Shown piece by piece: positions 46,239 through 57,594 of a stretch of DNA of 64,000 nucleotides. A program made the translations under genes and the position numbers. The notes beneath the pieces are model-generated. The model was not told where the DNA came from, did no database searches, and worked only from the letters and a program-made list of their open reading frames with translations. Source of the DNA: Pegoplata infirma. Its lineage: Eukaryota > Arthropoda > Insecta > Diptera > Anthomyiidae. Numbering within the stretch: the stretch's first letter is position 1; every line of letters begins with the position of its first letter. The stretch is taken from positions 174,299,021-174,363,020 of the forward strand of contig OY992537.1 of the NCBI GenBank assembly GCA_963921195.1, given 5' to 3'.

Positions 46239-47120
46239 TAGGGTGACCATTTTTTTCTGAACTCAAATCAGTACGCACAAGTTTTTATGTTTTTTTTTCT
46301 GGAAATAACTCTCTGAGAACTATTTTCTGTGGGAAAACACTGATGATTTTTGAGAAACATTGATGATTTTTCCAACACTGAAAAAGTTTCGCTTAAACTA
46401 CCAATCTTGGGGTCAATTAGTAAAAACAACTGTTAAAAACAACTGTCATAAACTGTGTCGTTATTTTGCGGATAACTTTGTTGACTACAAACAACTTTGT
46501 TTGAATGTTTCGATCGTTTCGGTGCAGAAAATATAACAAAAACCCACAGGTTTTGTGAATAAAAAGTCCACAGATTCGGAAGACTTTTAATAACTCTTCT
46601 AAATATACCTTATGTTCTGAGCGCTTTTTCCAATAAATTCGTATGACATTACCTCATTGAACATCTAAGAATCATTTAATTCATCCAATTACATTATCAT
46701 TCTTAAAAAATATAAAAATTCCATCATCCCTCGAACTTTTCGTTTTAGTAAACTTCAGAGATTCTGTGCGACTTTTAATATAAATTTATTAAGACCAAAA
46801 TAACCTCACGCTCAGATACATTTTTGCGTTAAGGAACCTCTTGATTTTCGAACTCTAGGCTCTTTAGAATTAATTATAAATTATCTTATTGTCAGAATTA
46901 AGTTATAAAAAAACTACCTTGAAGACTTATTTTATGCAAACTCAAGTTTTTGTATAGAATTTTCGAATAAAATTATTTTTTATGTTGAAATCTTAGAAAA
47001 TCAGTACAATCAGTACATATTTTATAAAATCAGTACAAATCAGTACAACGTATTTTGATCAGTACACGTGATAAAAAATCAGTACATGTACTGATCAAAT
47101 CAGTACGAATGGTCAGCCTG
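46239..47120. mobile_element. hAT-type element with ATCAGTACA motif arrays
   Basis: TAGGGTGACCAT at the left and ATGGTCAGCCTG at the right are inverted repeats. A perfect 8-bp TSD AATATACC lies at 46231-46238 and 47121-47128. The motif AATCAGTAC occurs at the left end and at least eight times in the last 130 bp. Non-coding. Confidence 0.92.
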
Positions 47121-47635
47121 AATATACCCCATTATTGTAAATTATTAGCATAGTGCAATGTTCAACATTTTTTTTTCGAAAACAAGGAAAAAAACATCTC
47201 TGAAAATTTCAGAACAGATAGATATACACCTTAACTATTTTTTAAACATGCGAAAAAAAAATAAAATTGTGGCATGTTTTTTGATATAAAAAGTTTAAAT
47301 TTAAATTTAAAATATTCAGAACTTCTTCTGAAAATTTTCCAATTTTTATTTTTTTAATCGATAGCCCATACAAAAATCTTTAAAAAACATTTATTTTAAA
47401 GACATCACTGTGTTTCATTTTATTGGCATAAATATTGAAATAAAGATACTTAGGCAAAAAATGCTGAAATTTTCAATTTTTGACCATGCCTCCAAGGCCC
47501 ACTTTTTGAAAAATCTTAAATTTTATTTTTGTTATTTAATAGTGCCCTGAGGGCGAATACTTTGCAAATGATATCCTATTGAAACCACCATGGTTTTTCT
47601 GTAGTGGAACAGTTGGTGTGGAATGACTCATATAT

Positions 47636-47755
47636 AGAAGTGTAAAAAATTAAAATCAATTAAAAAATGGTTTTCCACTCTAATTAACTTGTATTCAAAA
47701 TATTTTAGGCATTGTGGATTCGGCCAAGTCGAATTTAATTTTTTTGCTTGTTTTC
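47636..47755 (+). repeat. TATACCC-family dispersed repeat, 3' end
   Basis: GTGGATTCGGCCAAGTCGAA, then TTTGCTTGTTTT, is the family 3' signature. It probably belongs to the copy begun near 39840. Confidence 0.55.
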
Positions 47756-48936
47756 CGTAGTCATTCCTCATAAAGTGCAATTTCGCAAAAAATAAACGTC
47801 ATTTAATTTTCAACAATTGAAAATGAAATGTTTAAAATTTATTTTTTACATTTAAATAATTCAAACCTCCATTTTAACATATGCATAAAATTTAACAGTA
47901 ATAAAGAAAGATAAATACTCCCAAGTACTTGTAAACCTAAAAATAAAAGTATACAACAATCGTATACAAAAGGATTTGCAGTAATATGGTTCGAAGGATT
48001 CTTTCTTTTTTTGTTTTTTTGCTATTAAACAAATTTCCATTTAGATGCCATAATTGAGCTTGTAAAAACAAATTAAACTTCAATTTAAGACAAGTGCGAA
48101 TACATTTTTGTTATTATGACTTAATCATGGCATCCTGGGGATTTACATTTACCACGACGAAGATACTAAAACCAAACCATCATTTTACACTGCAAACAAT
48201 GTATGTAGTACATCTGCCTCAATGATAAAGCAAAACTGTGATGTCTCACTGGGTTGTGGCAAAGATGGTTTTGGTAACCAACCTCCCGTTGTTTGAAAAT
48301 AAAGTTCATCTTCTTTTCATGATGATGAACTTATAATCGTAAACCCGCCTCCAATTTGTTATTTGTGTTGCTTTTTTTTCTGCCAGCATCTTCTTAATAC
48401 AAGGCATTTTGCTTAAAGTTTATTTTAAATGTTATTTTATTGTCTTTAACTTTGCGCTACAACTTTTTGAACTTTCAATTATATTTCTTATGTTTTTAAG
48501 TTAAAAGGAAAAAAATATCCAAAAAAAAAAAACTATGAAAGAAAAACTTTGTCTGCCACAAGGGAGGAGGCGTTTTTTGTATCCTTCATTATCCTTGCAG
48601 TTGAATTGCTTGCTAGTTTCATCTTTTAACTCTATTTATAAAACGTAAACTTTTCTATTTTCTATTTATTTGAAGTGTAATGTAAATTTATTCAAAATGT
48701 TATTATTCTTTAAACTAAATACAGTCAAAAATGTTTATTTTCAAATAAACTGTCGAAATGTCTGTCAGCCAGTCTTTTTGATAATATTTAAGAAAGGTAA
48801 GCAGCCTTTAATTAAATTGTGGAGTTTCTCTTTTGCTAAATTATCTTTTTATTTTCACTCTATAATTGTTTTTAATTAGTACAAATGGTATAAGATAATT
48901 AATGCTGAGTTTTTGACACATCGCTTACCTAATCAC
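47756..48936. other. Region without recognised gene
   Basis: It looks low in repeats, with some higher-complexity sequence at 48120-48360 but no coding frame, splice pair or RNA gene that I can support. Confidence 0.4.
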
Positions 48937-49396
48937 TAGGGCAACCAAAAATAAGCACTTAAAACATTGTTTTAAGCTCCAAAAAAAAGCCGCAAAAAAC
49001 GTCAAAATAAGCAGTTAGTGGATTTTCATCAAAAACGTCCTATATTATAGGATTGCCTTTATAATTGTAGGTTTTCCATAAACAAAATTAAAATCATCAT
49101 ATTTTTTTATAAGAAAAAAATTTTTTGGAATTTTTTTTTTGAAAAAATAAAAAAAAAAAGCTAATAATTCAAAAATAAGCAGAATAAAGCCTTAAAAAAG
49201 ATATAAAAACCAAAAATAATCCAATAAACGAAAACTAAGCAAAAACAAGCAGTTATTGCCAAAATAAGCAAAAAAAAAAGCTCCAACAAATGCAGCTTAC
49301 TTTCTTTAGTTTTTCATGATCAGAATTTGTGTTTAATTTAAGCTGATTTATCTTTTGAAATAAAAAAGAAGAATTTACTTTTTTTTGGTTGGCCTA
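48937..49396. mobile_element. hAT-type MITE with AAATAAGCA motifs
   Basis: TAGGGCAACCAAAAATAAG at the left and CTTTTTTTTGGTTGGCCTA at the right are inverted repeats. The TSD is CTAATCAC (48929-48936) and CTAATTAC (49397-49404), one mismatch. AAAATAAGCA occurs repeatedly through the element. Confidence 0.85.
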
Positions 49397-49587
49397 CTAA
49401 TTACGTTTTCTTTTCTGGCAAAAAATGTAACATTTTGTCTGCACTTTCGCAAAAGTGTCATTTTTTGTGTTCTTTTCTAAAAAAGTGCACACCTTTGAAC
49501 AAATTAAATGTTCTTTTCTCAAAATATTGCCTTCCCGCGAGGTAAAAAAGGCACATATTTTACCCCTAATTCCAATGACAAGTTGAA

Positions 49588-49659
49588 AACTGTTATTCTC
49601 TCGTATTAAAAAGGTTAAACATGCTTTTGGAGCACTAAAAAAAGTATGGAGGTCACCAC
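49588..49659 (+). pseudogene. RTE-like retrotransposon fragment, 5' piece
   Basis: It encodes RIKKVKHAFGALKKVW, the clause that precedes the RT thumb region in RTE-like elements. It stops at GTCACCAC, the duplicated target of the hAT foldback, and continues in the same frame at 52294. Confidence 0.7.
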
Positions 49660-50395
49660 TAGGGTGGCTCGTTTTTGGGCTTTTCTCTGTGATCAAATTC
49701 TAATACCCGCTAAAAGTGTCGGTCCCCTAAGGGTAACTCACATGCAAAATATCACTCCGATCGGAGTTTATCTTCTGTCTCCACTTTTAGCCTCAAAATT
49801 GTGGTTTTTGCAAAAAAGGACTTTTTAAAATAAAAAAATTTAAGGTTTTTTATTAAGATAATTTAAAAAAAAAAAATTTTATAATTTTTGATCGTCAATA
49901 TGAATTTTAAAGATTATACGGTATCATTAACCCGTTCAAACTTGATACTAAAAAATTGGCATGAATTTAGGGGCGTTCTCAAACACCTTTTTTCAAAATT
50001 TTAAAATTTTATTAAAAACAAATTTAAAATATATAATTTTTTCTTTCCGAATTCATCAAGAACACCTTGGAGAAGAAAAATGTGAAATATGGCGGATATC
50101 CGTCTGACTACTTTTTGGGAATCGCGGGGGGAAGTTAGCGGATTTCAAGGAAATGTTGGTTTTATCAATAATTTGGATTAATAAAGTCTTATAAATTTAA
50201 TTTTTGTGCAAACTAACAGTTTTTTGGTGTCGTGATATTCTATTAAATAACTTTAACTCTGTCATGAAAATGACCCCCGCAGAAAATTTGAAGTTTAGAG
50301 CTTAAATTTTGTGCTATAAACAAGTAAACGGCTTTTGTGTTTTGTAACCCAACTATTATTTCGTATTAATAAACTATATTTAAAAAAATCGTTAA

Positions 50396-50656
50396 CCCTT
50401 CCTGGCAGGGGTCAAAATTGACCCATTTAGTAAAAAATATTTATTTTGTTGATATCAAAAAATTCAAGCACTATGCCCAAAAGTTGTTGGCGGGGTCATT
50501 TTTGACCCCGGGCCAATGTGGGTTAAAGCTATCTTAAATTGGTAAGATTTTTGGGCTGATTTAAAGTTATCTAATAGATTGCCACAAATTAATTTTCTAT
50601 AGAAAAATAAAACAATTTTATTGAATGGGTCATTTTCGACCCCCTACCAAGAAGGG
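50396..50656. mobile_element. piggyBac-like MITE with GGGTCA inverted repeats
   Basis: CCCTTCCTGGCAGGGGTC at the left and GACCCCCTACCAAGAAGGG at the right are bounded by TTAA (50392-50395 and 50657-50660). GGGTCA-N4-TGACCC occurs at 50409-50424 and 50493-50508, and in near form at 50627-50642. Another copy is in the adjoining foldback arm at 50763-50778. Confidence 0.8.
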
Positions 50657-50934
50657 TTAACGAATTTTTTAAAGATAATATATTAATACGAAATAGTAGT
50701 TGGGGTACAAAACACAAAAACCGTTTTGTAAATTTAAGCTCTAAACTACAAATTTTCTGCAGGGGTCATTTTTGACCCCCAGTCAAGACGTCCTACATCG
50801 GACGTCCTACATCGATAAGATTTCATGACAGACTTACAGTTATTTAATAGAATGCCACGACACCAAAAAACCGTTAATTTACCTAAAAAATAAATTTATA
50901 AGATTTTATTAATCCAAATTATTGGGTGACATGA

Positions 50935-51905
50935 CATACTCCCCACGGACATAATCCCCATTTCCGTTATGGGGATTATGACCAAATTCATTTCGGTCAT
51001 AATCCCCAAAATGGTAGTGGGGACTATGACCGAAAACTATTTGGTCATAATCCCAATAAAAAACGGACATAATTCCCAGATTTATGGGGATAATGACCAC
51101 GTAACAAATGGCCATAATCCCCATTATGGGGATTATGTCTTCTATACTATACTATATACTATACTTCTATAAAAAAATCTTTTAATTAGTCATAATTAAA
51201 AGATTTTTTTTTTTACTTAAAAGTTTTTCTGCGTAGCCGGCCTTCGGCCGAAATTAGGGATTGCAAACTCCATGCATTAAACCCACCCTCTCTGCAGAAA
51301 ACGGGGATTATGACCAAAATTGCTTTGGACTTACTCCCCATAATGTGAATGGGGGTTATGACCGAAAAAAGTGCGGTCGTAATCCCAACAAGGAACGGAC
51401 ATAATCCCCATTGGGGTTGTGACCGTGTTGAAAACGGTCATAGTCCCCACCAAAAACTTATATTTATAAAGACTATCCATGAGTCAGTTCTTTTTGACGT
51501 TTAAAGGTGGTGTTAGTTTTACTAATGGCATTTGGGAAAGCTGGAAGTTTTGTTTACCTTTTACTTTTCGTTTAATTTTGCTGGTTGTTTTGGTTTAATT
51601 AAATTAATTTCTTTATTTTATTATGTATTTTTCTATTTTGTAGTGACACAACAATAATTTTCATTCATCTTTTTTAAATTTTTCAATGTTTATTTTTCGT
51701 TATTCCCAAATCGTTCCCAAATACATACTTTCCAAAAAAAGATTGCCATCTATTAATAACGACTTCGTTATTACTGACACTACTATTCATGAGTTACCCC
51801 TGGTCTACTATTATGGGGATTATGACCGTAATGAATTCGGTCATAATCCCCATTTCCGTTATGGGGGTAATGTCCGTGGGGATTATGTCCTGTCACCAAA
51901 TTATT
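50935..51905. repeat. Array of GGTCATAATCCCC / GGGGATTATGACC motifs
   Basis: At least a dozen copies of GGTCATAATCCCC or GGACATAATCCCC alternate in orientation in three clusters (50935-51140, 51298-51450, 51810-51900), spaced roughly 15-30 bases. The outer clusters are inverted copies of each other. Open frames in this stretch (for example 50909-51124 minus) arise from the repeat and are not genes. Confidence 0.85.
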
Positions 51906-52293
51906 GATATAACCAACATTTCCTTGAAATCCGCTAACTTCCCCCCGCGATTCCCGAAAAGTGGTCCGACGGATTCCGGTGTTTTAAGAACGCCACCAAA
52001 ATCGTGCCATTTTTTGGCATCAAGTTTGAACTGGTTAATGATATCTTAAAATCTTTAAATTTTTTAAAAAAATTTTTTAATTATTTTAATAAAAAAAACT
52101 TTTTAATTTTTTTTTTTTTAAAGTAATTTTTTTGCAAAAACCACAATTTTGATGCTCAAAGTGGAGACAGAAGATAAACTCCGATCGGAGTGATATTTTG
52201 CACGTGAGTTAATCTTAGGGGACCAACACTTTTGACGGGTATTAGAATTTTATCAGAGAGAAAAGCCCAAAAACGAGCCACCCTAGTCACCAC

Positions 52294-52757
52294 AAATTCA
52301 AATCAGTACAAAGCTACGTCTCTTTTCCACAAATGTTAAATCCATCTTGCTATATGGGTGCAAAGCTTGGAACACTTCCGCACATGAACATTGATCCATC
52401 AAAGCATTAATTAATCGTTCCTTGCGCAAAATATTGCGGATTTTCTGGCCAAATGTTATTTACAATTATGAGCTCTGGCATAGAACTGCTGAAACCCCAA
52501 TTCGGCAAGAAATTGCGAAACATAAATGGAACTGGATAGGTCATGTTCTTAGAAGATCCAATGGAGATATTGCTAGAATGGCAATCGACTGAAACCGCAA
52601 GGCAATAGAAGAGTTGGTAGGTCATCTTATACGTGGAGACGGACGGTGCAACACGAAGCTCGCTTGATGGAAAAATCTTGGTCCGAAATTAAAACGCTGG
52701 CCAACGACAGATTTGAACAGAGACGTTTTGTTGTGGCCCTTTGTTCCAACCTGGAAC
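52294..52757 (+). pseudogene. RTE-like retrotransposon fragment, C-terminal piece
   Basis: Clauses NVKSILLYGC, then RSLRKILRIFWPNVI, then WNWIGHVLRRSNGDIAR, then TLANDRFEQRRFVVALCS encode the RT thumb and the C-terminal region typical of RTE-like non-LTR elements. There are two frameshifts or stops (near 52592 and 52665). The frame continues from 49659 across the hAT foldback. The stop is at 52759-52761. Confidence 0.75.
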
Positions 52758-52767
52758 TGTAGGATTT

Positions 52768-53020
52768 AATATATATGAAGGGCTTATTGTAAAAACTCGA
52801 TAAGCAAAATTTCATTTAATGGTGGTTTTTGCCTTAAAAATTTTAAAATAATGAGAAAAATATATCTTTTGAAGAACTTTAATACTCAAGATACTAATAC
52901 GAAGGGTTTAAACAAAACTTCTAGCAAAAATCTTTCAATAGAACATCAGTTGAAAGCAAAAAACAAACAAATAAAATGTTGCTTATCAAGTTTTTGCAAT
53001 AAGCCTTTCATATATATTAG
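52768..53020. mobile_element. Short TIR element, ATATATATGAAGGGC ends
   Basis: ATATATATGAAGGGCTTATT at the left is mirrored by AATAAGCCTTTCATATATAT at the right, with further pairing of AAAAACTCGATAAGC. The 253-bp unit follows the RTE stop directly. The TSD is unclear in AT-rich flanks. Confidence 0.65.
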
Positions 53021-53169
53021 ACCTGTTCTTCTTTGTAACATACATTGATCTGGTAGCCGAAAACTGTGGTAAAATCTTCTCGGGCTCCACTGCACGGACT
53101 ACAAAAATATCCGCTGTTTGATATGCCCTTACATAGTATGACGCCTTGAATATAGTAGTTTGGTAGGAA

Positions 53170-53558
53170 GTTCAGTGTAACTTTCTGAAAAGAGAAGACT
53201 GGTGCGATATGGATAACCTTCTCAGAAATTACTCTGATACTTTTTATACGGACGGTTCTAGTACCTTAGTTGGTTCTGATCTGGCTGGTATTTGGATGAC
53301 GAAACCAAATACTCTAATACTATGGGCAAAATGGGAACTGTCTATCAGACTGAAGTGTTTGCTATTTTGGACTTAGCGACTTGGATAACACAGCTCAACA
53401 TGAAAAATGTTTTTTGGATTCTGGTAAGTGATTTAGGTAGTGTTTGTTGCGCTGATTCCAAATCTGCGATCCAAATATGTCTATCACGACAGGATTTTGA
53501 GTTATTCGCGGTTAAAGTGCCGAAAAAGGCCATTTTGGACCCTTTTTGAAATCTTATA
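53170..53558 (+). pseudogene. Retrotransposon RNase H, N-terminal part (third copy)
   Basis: In shifted frames it encodes SDTFYTDGSSTLVGSD, then YQTEVFAILDLATWITQ. The Asp and Glu blocks of RNase H are intact here, unlike the minus-strand copy at 27532. The TA-flanked element 53559-54451 interrupts it. The C-terminal half resumes near 54975. Confidence 0.7.
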
Positions 53559-54451
53559 CACTCAAAAAAATAAAACTGTAAAGTTAGCAAAAAAACCTTG
53601 TAAACCTACAAGAAAATTTGCTGATTTTGAACCCACAATTTTTTTGGTAAAGTTAGCAAAAACGTTTTGCTAAAAATTAGTTACCTGAATTTTTTTATTT
53701 TAACTTAGTTCATACACATTTGAGGACCCCATTGGGTTCGGACCCGATAGGTCCAGACCCCGATGGGCCTAGACCTAGTTGGGTTCCTTAAAAATCGTCA
53801 TAGTTTTTGATCCAAAATTTGTGTCCGTTTCGCTCTACCTTGCTTAGTTTTTGAGATACGTGATTTTAGGGGACCACCGGGGTTTTGAGAATTACAAAAC
53901 TCGATAACTTCAAAAATATTACTCGGAGAGCTTTTGATTATTTTGCGGTCTTGTTCTACGTGTTGAGAGCTACAAAAATGTTTTTGGACTTTTTGTTGTG
54001 TCGGCAATATTTACCGAGATATGAGCATTTTAAAATTTTCGGGAATGCTAACTTTTTTGGATCCAAAGTTGGGACCCATTAAGGTCCACACATGTGAAGA
54101 GGACCGGTGACACTATGGCGAGCCCGAGAACCAAAAATGGCCTCCATTTTGCTCTATCTGGCTTAGTTTCCGAGATAGCGCCATTTTAAGTTTTCTGAAA
54201 ATAAAAAAAAATTTACCATTTATTTTTGCTAATATTAGCAAAAAAGCTTGTAAAAATGTTGTCAACTCAATTTCAAATTTAGCAAAAGAAATTAGTTCAA
54301 AGTTTGTTTAAAATTGCTAATGTGCTAAATGAAGTTTACAAGAATTTTTTGCTAACATGCTAATCTCAACTAGAAATTTGCTAAAAGTTAGCTAACTACT
54401 TAGCATTAGCAAAAAAAAATTAGTAAATCTACTAACGCATTTTTTTGAGTG
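53559..54451. mobile_element. TA-flanked CACTCAAA element, TTAGCAAAAA family, second copy
   Basis: CACTCAAAAAAATAAAACTG at the left and ATTTTTTTGAGTG at the right are TA-flanked (53557-53558 and 54452-54453). It is nearly colinear with 20246-21125, with small indels and substitutions. It is inserted in an RNase H reading frame. Confidence 0.88.
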
Positions 54452-54457
54452 TAATTT

Positions 54458-54801
54458 AAGATCCTGACTTTCGATTGACTTGGTATTAAGTTCATTCAAA
54501 AGTAGATAATTTTCTCTATAAGACAAGATAAAATGTTCTTGGAATTTAGTTTTCTAAAATGGTAAAAAAATCGTTAACAAAATCCATTCCACTTTTTTAA
54601 TATTTAGTTTATTTACACAGTGTTTTTTACCAAATTTCCATACAAATACACATGTAAATATTAGATTTAAAGCACTTTTGGCTAATGATTTTTTCACTAT
54701 TATAAAAAATTAAATTCCAAGAAGATTTGATTTTGTCTTAAAGAAAAAATTACGCGCTTTCGAATAAGCTTGATATCAAGTCATTCGTATGTCAGGATCT
54801 T
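54458..54801. mobile_element. TIR element, AAGATCCTGAC ends, ATTT TSD
   Basis: AAGATCCTGACTTTCGATTG at the left is mirrored by CGTATGTCAGGATCTT at the right, with a longer imperfect inverted repeat (TGACTTGGTATTAAG versus CTTGATATCAAGTCA). ATTT flanks both sides (54454-54457 and 54802-54805). Confidence 0.7.
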
Positions 54802-54974
54802 ATTTTATAGGCGCTCGAAAATGGGCCTTTTTTGACACTTAAACCGCGATTTTCTCAAAATTGTGACGTGAAAAATTTAAGTGACCGTTTTGGAATCGGG
54901 AAACCAAAACCTTTAAACTTTTTTTGGTTTCATTCAAAACGCAGCGACAAACCTCAGATTTGTAGAGCGGTGTA

Positions 54975-55610
54975 ATTGAAAATATATGGAGGAATAGAAG
55001 AATCAGTGTCTGTAGTGACAGTCTAGCTGCGCTCAAGGCATTGAACTCTCTAGTCACGATATCTAAAATTTTCCAAGAGTGTAGGGGCAGACTCAATGAG
55101 GTCTCATGTGAGAACAGGGTCTATCTCTTGTGCGTTTCGGGTCATAGGAGAATTCGGGTAAATAAGATTCTTTGGCAAACATTGGCTCTGATAAAATTAC
55201 TTACACTCCGGAGCCACATATTAGTATGGCTTGACATTGATGATGTACTGGATCAACTCTCGAATGAAATCAATTTTCATGGAAAGATGGTCAAATGAGT
55301 TGACATGCAAAAGAATACTAAATATTTTATGATAAAACTAGACAAGAAATTGGCAAACTATATACTCAGTCTGAGTAGAAGAAACTGTGTGCTATAATTA
55401 CGGGACACAACGCCTGTGCTCGTCATATGACGAGATTGGGTGTCTTATCGGACCTTCTGTATGCAGGTTGTCTTGAGGATGAGGATACGACAGAACACTG
55501 CGTCATTTGTGGCCCAGCGTTCTTAAGATCTAGGCTGCAGATAATGGGCTCAGATATTGTGTCAATGGACATGGTCCATGGACTTTCCTTGTCGACCATC
55601 TAAGGTTTGT
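54975..55610 (+). pseudogene. Retrotransposon RNase H C-terminal half and tail
   Basis: It encodes RISVCSDSLAALKALNSLV, then RVYLLCVSGHRRI, then the tail HMTRLGVLSDLLYAG, TEHCVICGPAF, IMGSDIVSMDMVHG. It belongs to the same family as the minus-strand copy (24346-27850). A stop lies near 55600. DSL and GHRR blocks are present but frameshifts make it dead. Confidence 0.75.
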
Positions 55611-56014
55611 AAAAGCAACTGAAAGTTCCTAGCAAACACCTTTTACTTTCCGTAGGGTACGGTACAATGGACTAAAGAAAATGTATTGTTAGCGCACAAT
55701 GTTACCATCCATTTCTTACCTAATTCCAATGTATGGTAACATTGTAATTTTGTTTAAGTAAAAAATAACTTTCATGATTGCATATGAATATTTTTCCAGA
55801 CACATTATCTGCATACAAGTGACATGTCAAATAAATTTATTGCAAAAAAGGGTAATATTTTTGTAAAATTTATTATATTATAAAAAAACGAAGAGTAATT
55901 TTAGATAAACGTGCTTGAGGTCAATACATATTTTTACTCGTAACATCAAAAATTTCAATAAATTGAAATGAAGAAATATGTAAAAGCAAAAACAAGTGAG
56001 AGTTTTATAGTCGG
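55611..56014. other. Region without recognised gene
   Basis: The first part may be the 3' flank of the retrotransposon. The rest is AT-rich with no signal. Confidence 0.35.
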
Positions 56015-56478
56015 CCGAGACGACTTTTTTTATACCCTTCAAACGTAAATGAGATAAAAACCAAAAATTTGACAGGGGTGTTTTTTAGGAGGCGGGTGAG
56101 TTGTCGTGGGGAACTTTGGAGGACACATTCACTTCTGACATAAAAATGTTTCATTTGCTTAATAAAAGTTAAAAAAACCTGTTAAAAAATGGTGTTTTTC
56201 GAGGTTGGTTTAGTTCTTCAAAGGAAATTTTATTCCCCCTAGTTCGATTTAAACTATTAACGAACTTAACCCAACCTATGACCATAAGACGTATGCTCTC
56301 CAAACTTCAGGGGTCTAGCTCTTTCATTTTAGACTGTATCATGTCTCCCACAGACGGACGGACATCGCCAGAACTGATCTATAATATATATAGTTTATGA
56401 AGTCCTGGACCGATATTTCGAGTCCTTACACACGAAATGACAAAGTCAGTATACCTCCATACTGTTATTAAAGGGTAT
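56015..56478 (-). repeat. TATACCC-family repeat, minus strand
   Basis: On the minus strand the 5' end gives GTATACCCTTTAATAACAG and GATGTCCGTCCGTCTGTGGG, and the 3' end is near ACAAGTGAGAGTTTTATAGT on the plus strand. It is degenerate. Confidence 0.55.
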
Positions 56479-57594
56479 ACAAAAATAGCATACAGGTAAA
56501 ATGACAGACATGTTTTTTTGCTAAAAAGGATATGTTCAATAATAGATTCCCACAAATATGGGAGGATTTTATAATGGAAAAAAAATAAATATTATATTCA
56601 AACATATTACAATATTGAAATAATGTCATAATCATAAAAAGATAAAAAGGGTTGGAGTATATTTCTGCTTTTCTATTTGCAAATAAAAAATAATACATAT
56701 TTTTTTTTCATATAAAACGTGTTCGTTTGTTCATTGATGTTAATAGGAATGAAGGAAAAAAAAACATTCAATATTTTTATGTGACATGACATTGACTTCT
56801 CGTTGTTGATTGTTGTATCGATATGTATGTATGAACGAATGTTATTTTTGGGAAAAACTTTTCAATACAATTCAATTTAATGTTAAAATATTCCCGTGTG
56901 CTGTTTTTTTTTTTTGTTTTTCTGTTTATGGATGTGTGTAACAATTCAAGCATAAAATTTGAAAGTATGATTGAAATGTAACTTCAATAATATTTATGGG
57001 ATGTAGTCAACCCATATTATAAATATCACCGGCGGATGTAAGAAATTTTATGTTTTATTTGTAAAATATAAAAATTTATTTACCTTTCGCGTAGTCACTC
57101 ATATTATCGTAGCACACACACTTTTCTGCCCACAGGACAATTTTAACCATTTTCATTTAGTAATTCAGAAAATCATGTCATAGAAAATGTGTTTAAGTTA
57201 CTGGAATAGATGGAGTTATGATACAGCTGACGACAAAAAAAAATCTAACACTTTATATTTTTAATCTTTAACTGATACATTTTTTTCAAAATTTCGGAAT
57301 TGTATTTGGGCGTTTTACACATGAAGCACTACAATTCAACCTTTTTTTATTAAAGCTAAGATGTTGGATTTAAAGCGACTGCCAATCATGCCCTCCATCG
57401 TTGTAATACCAAGGGATATTAAGAGATCACCCTACTAGTCTTTTCCGTTAAACCAGTTTGAACCTTCTACGAAACTTTTGAGATGCTTAACTTCTACATC
57501 GGACAGATCAGAAAAGCGGCAAAAAAGCTCAGGTAAAAGTAATTTGACTCAGGTAGAAGTAATTTGACTCAGGTAGAAGTAATTTGACTCAGCA
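56479..57594. other. Region without recognised gene
   Basis: Mostly low-repeat AT-rich DNA. A 20-bp unit AGGTAGAAGTAATTTGACTC is tandemly repeated three times at 57531-57590 (first copy AGGTAAAAGT...). Confidence 0.4.

Larger units (their letters stand above)
44466..47630. mobile_element. 3.2-kb foldback, TGAGGCATTCCACACC family (B)
   Basis: It shares the single TA (44464-44465) with foldback A and ends GGTGTGGAATGACTCA, followed by TA. The arms are about 520 bp (44466-44985 and 47121-47630). The centre contains an inner palindrome at 44979-45294, a hAT-type element (46239-47120) and AAATGCCAACTCG inverted motifs (45313 and 46025). No gene is seen. Confidence 0.85.
49660..52285. mobile_element. 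2.6-kb hAT-type foldback, TAGGGTGGCTCG ends
   Basis: TAGGGTGGCTCGTTTTTGGG at the left is mirrored by CCCAAAAACGAGCCACCCTA at the right. A perfect TSD GTCACCAC lies at 49652-49659 and 52286-52293. Outer arms (49660-50175 and 51897-52285) contain GATCGGAGTTTATCTTCTGT and its inverse. The middle holds an inner foldback (50155-50930) with a piggyBac-like element at its centre, and an ATAATCCCC motif array (50935-51900). No transposase. Confidence 0.92.

Noticed and set aside
51298..51450. CRISPR-like appearance of short repeats with spacers
   Set aside because: Motifs alternate in orientation and lie inside a transposon; no cas genes and not prokaryotic.
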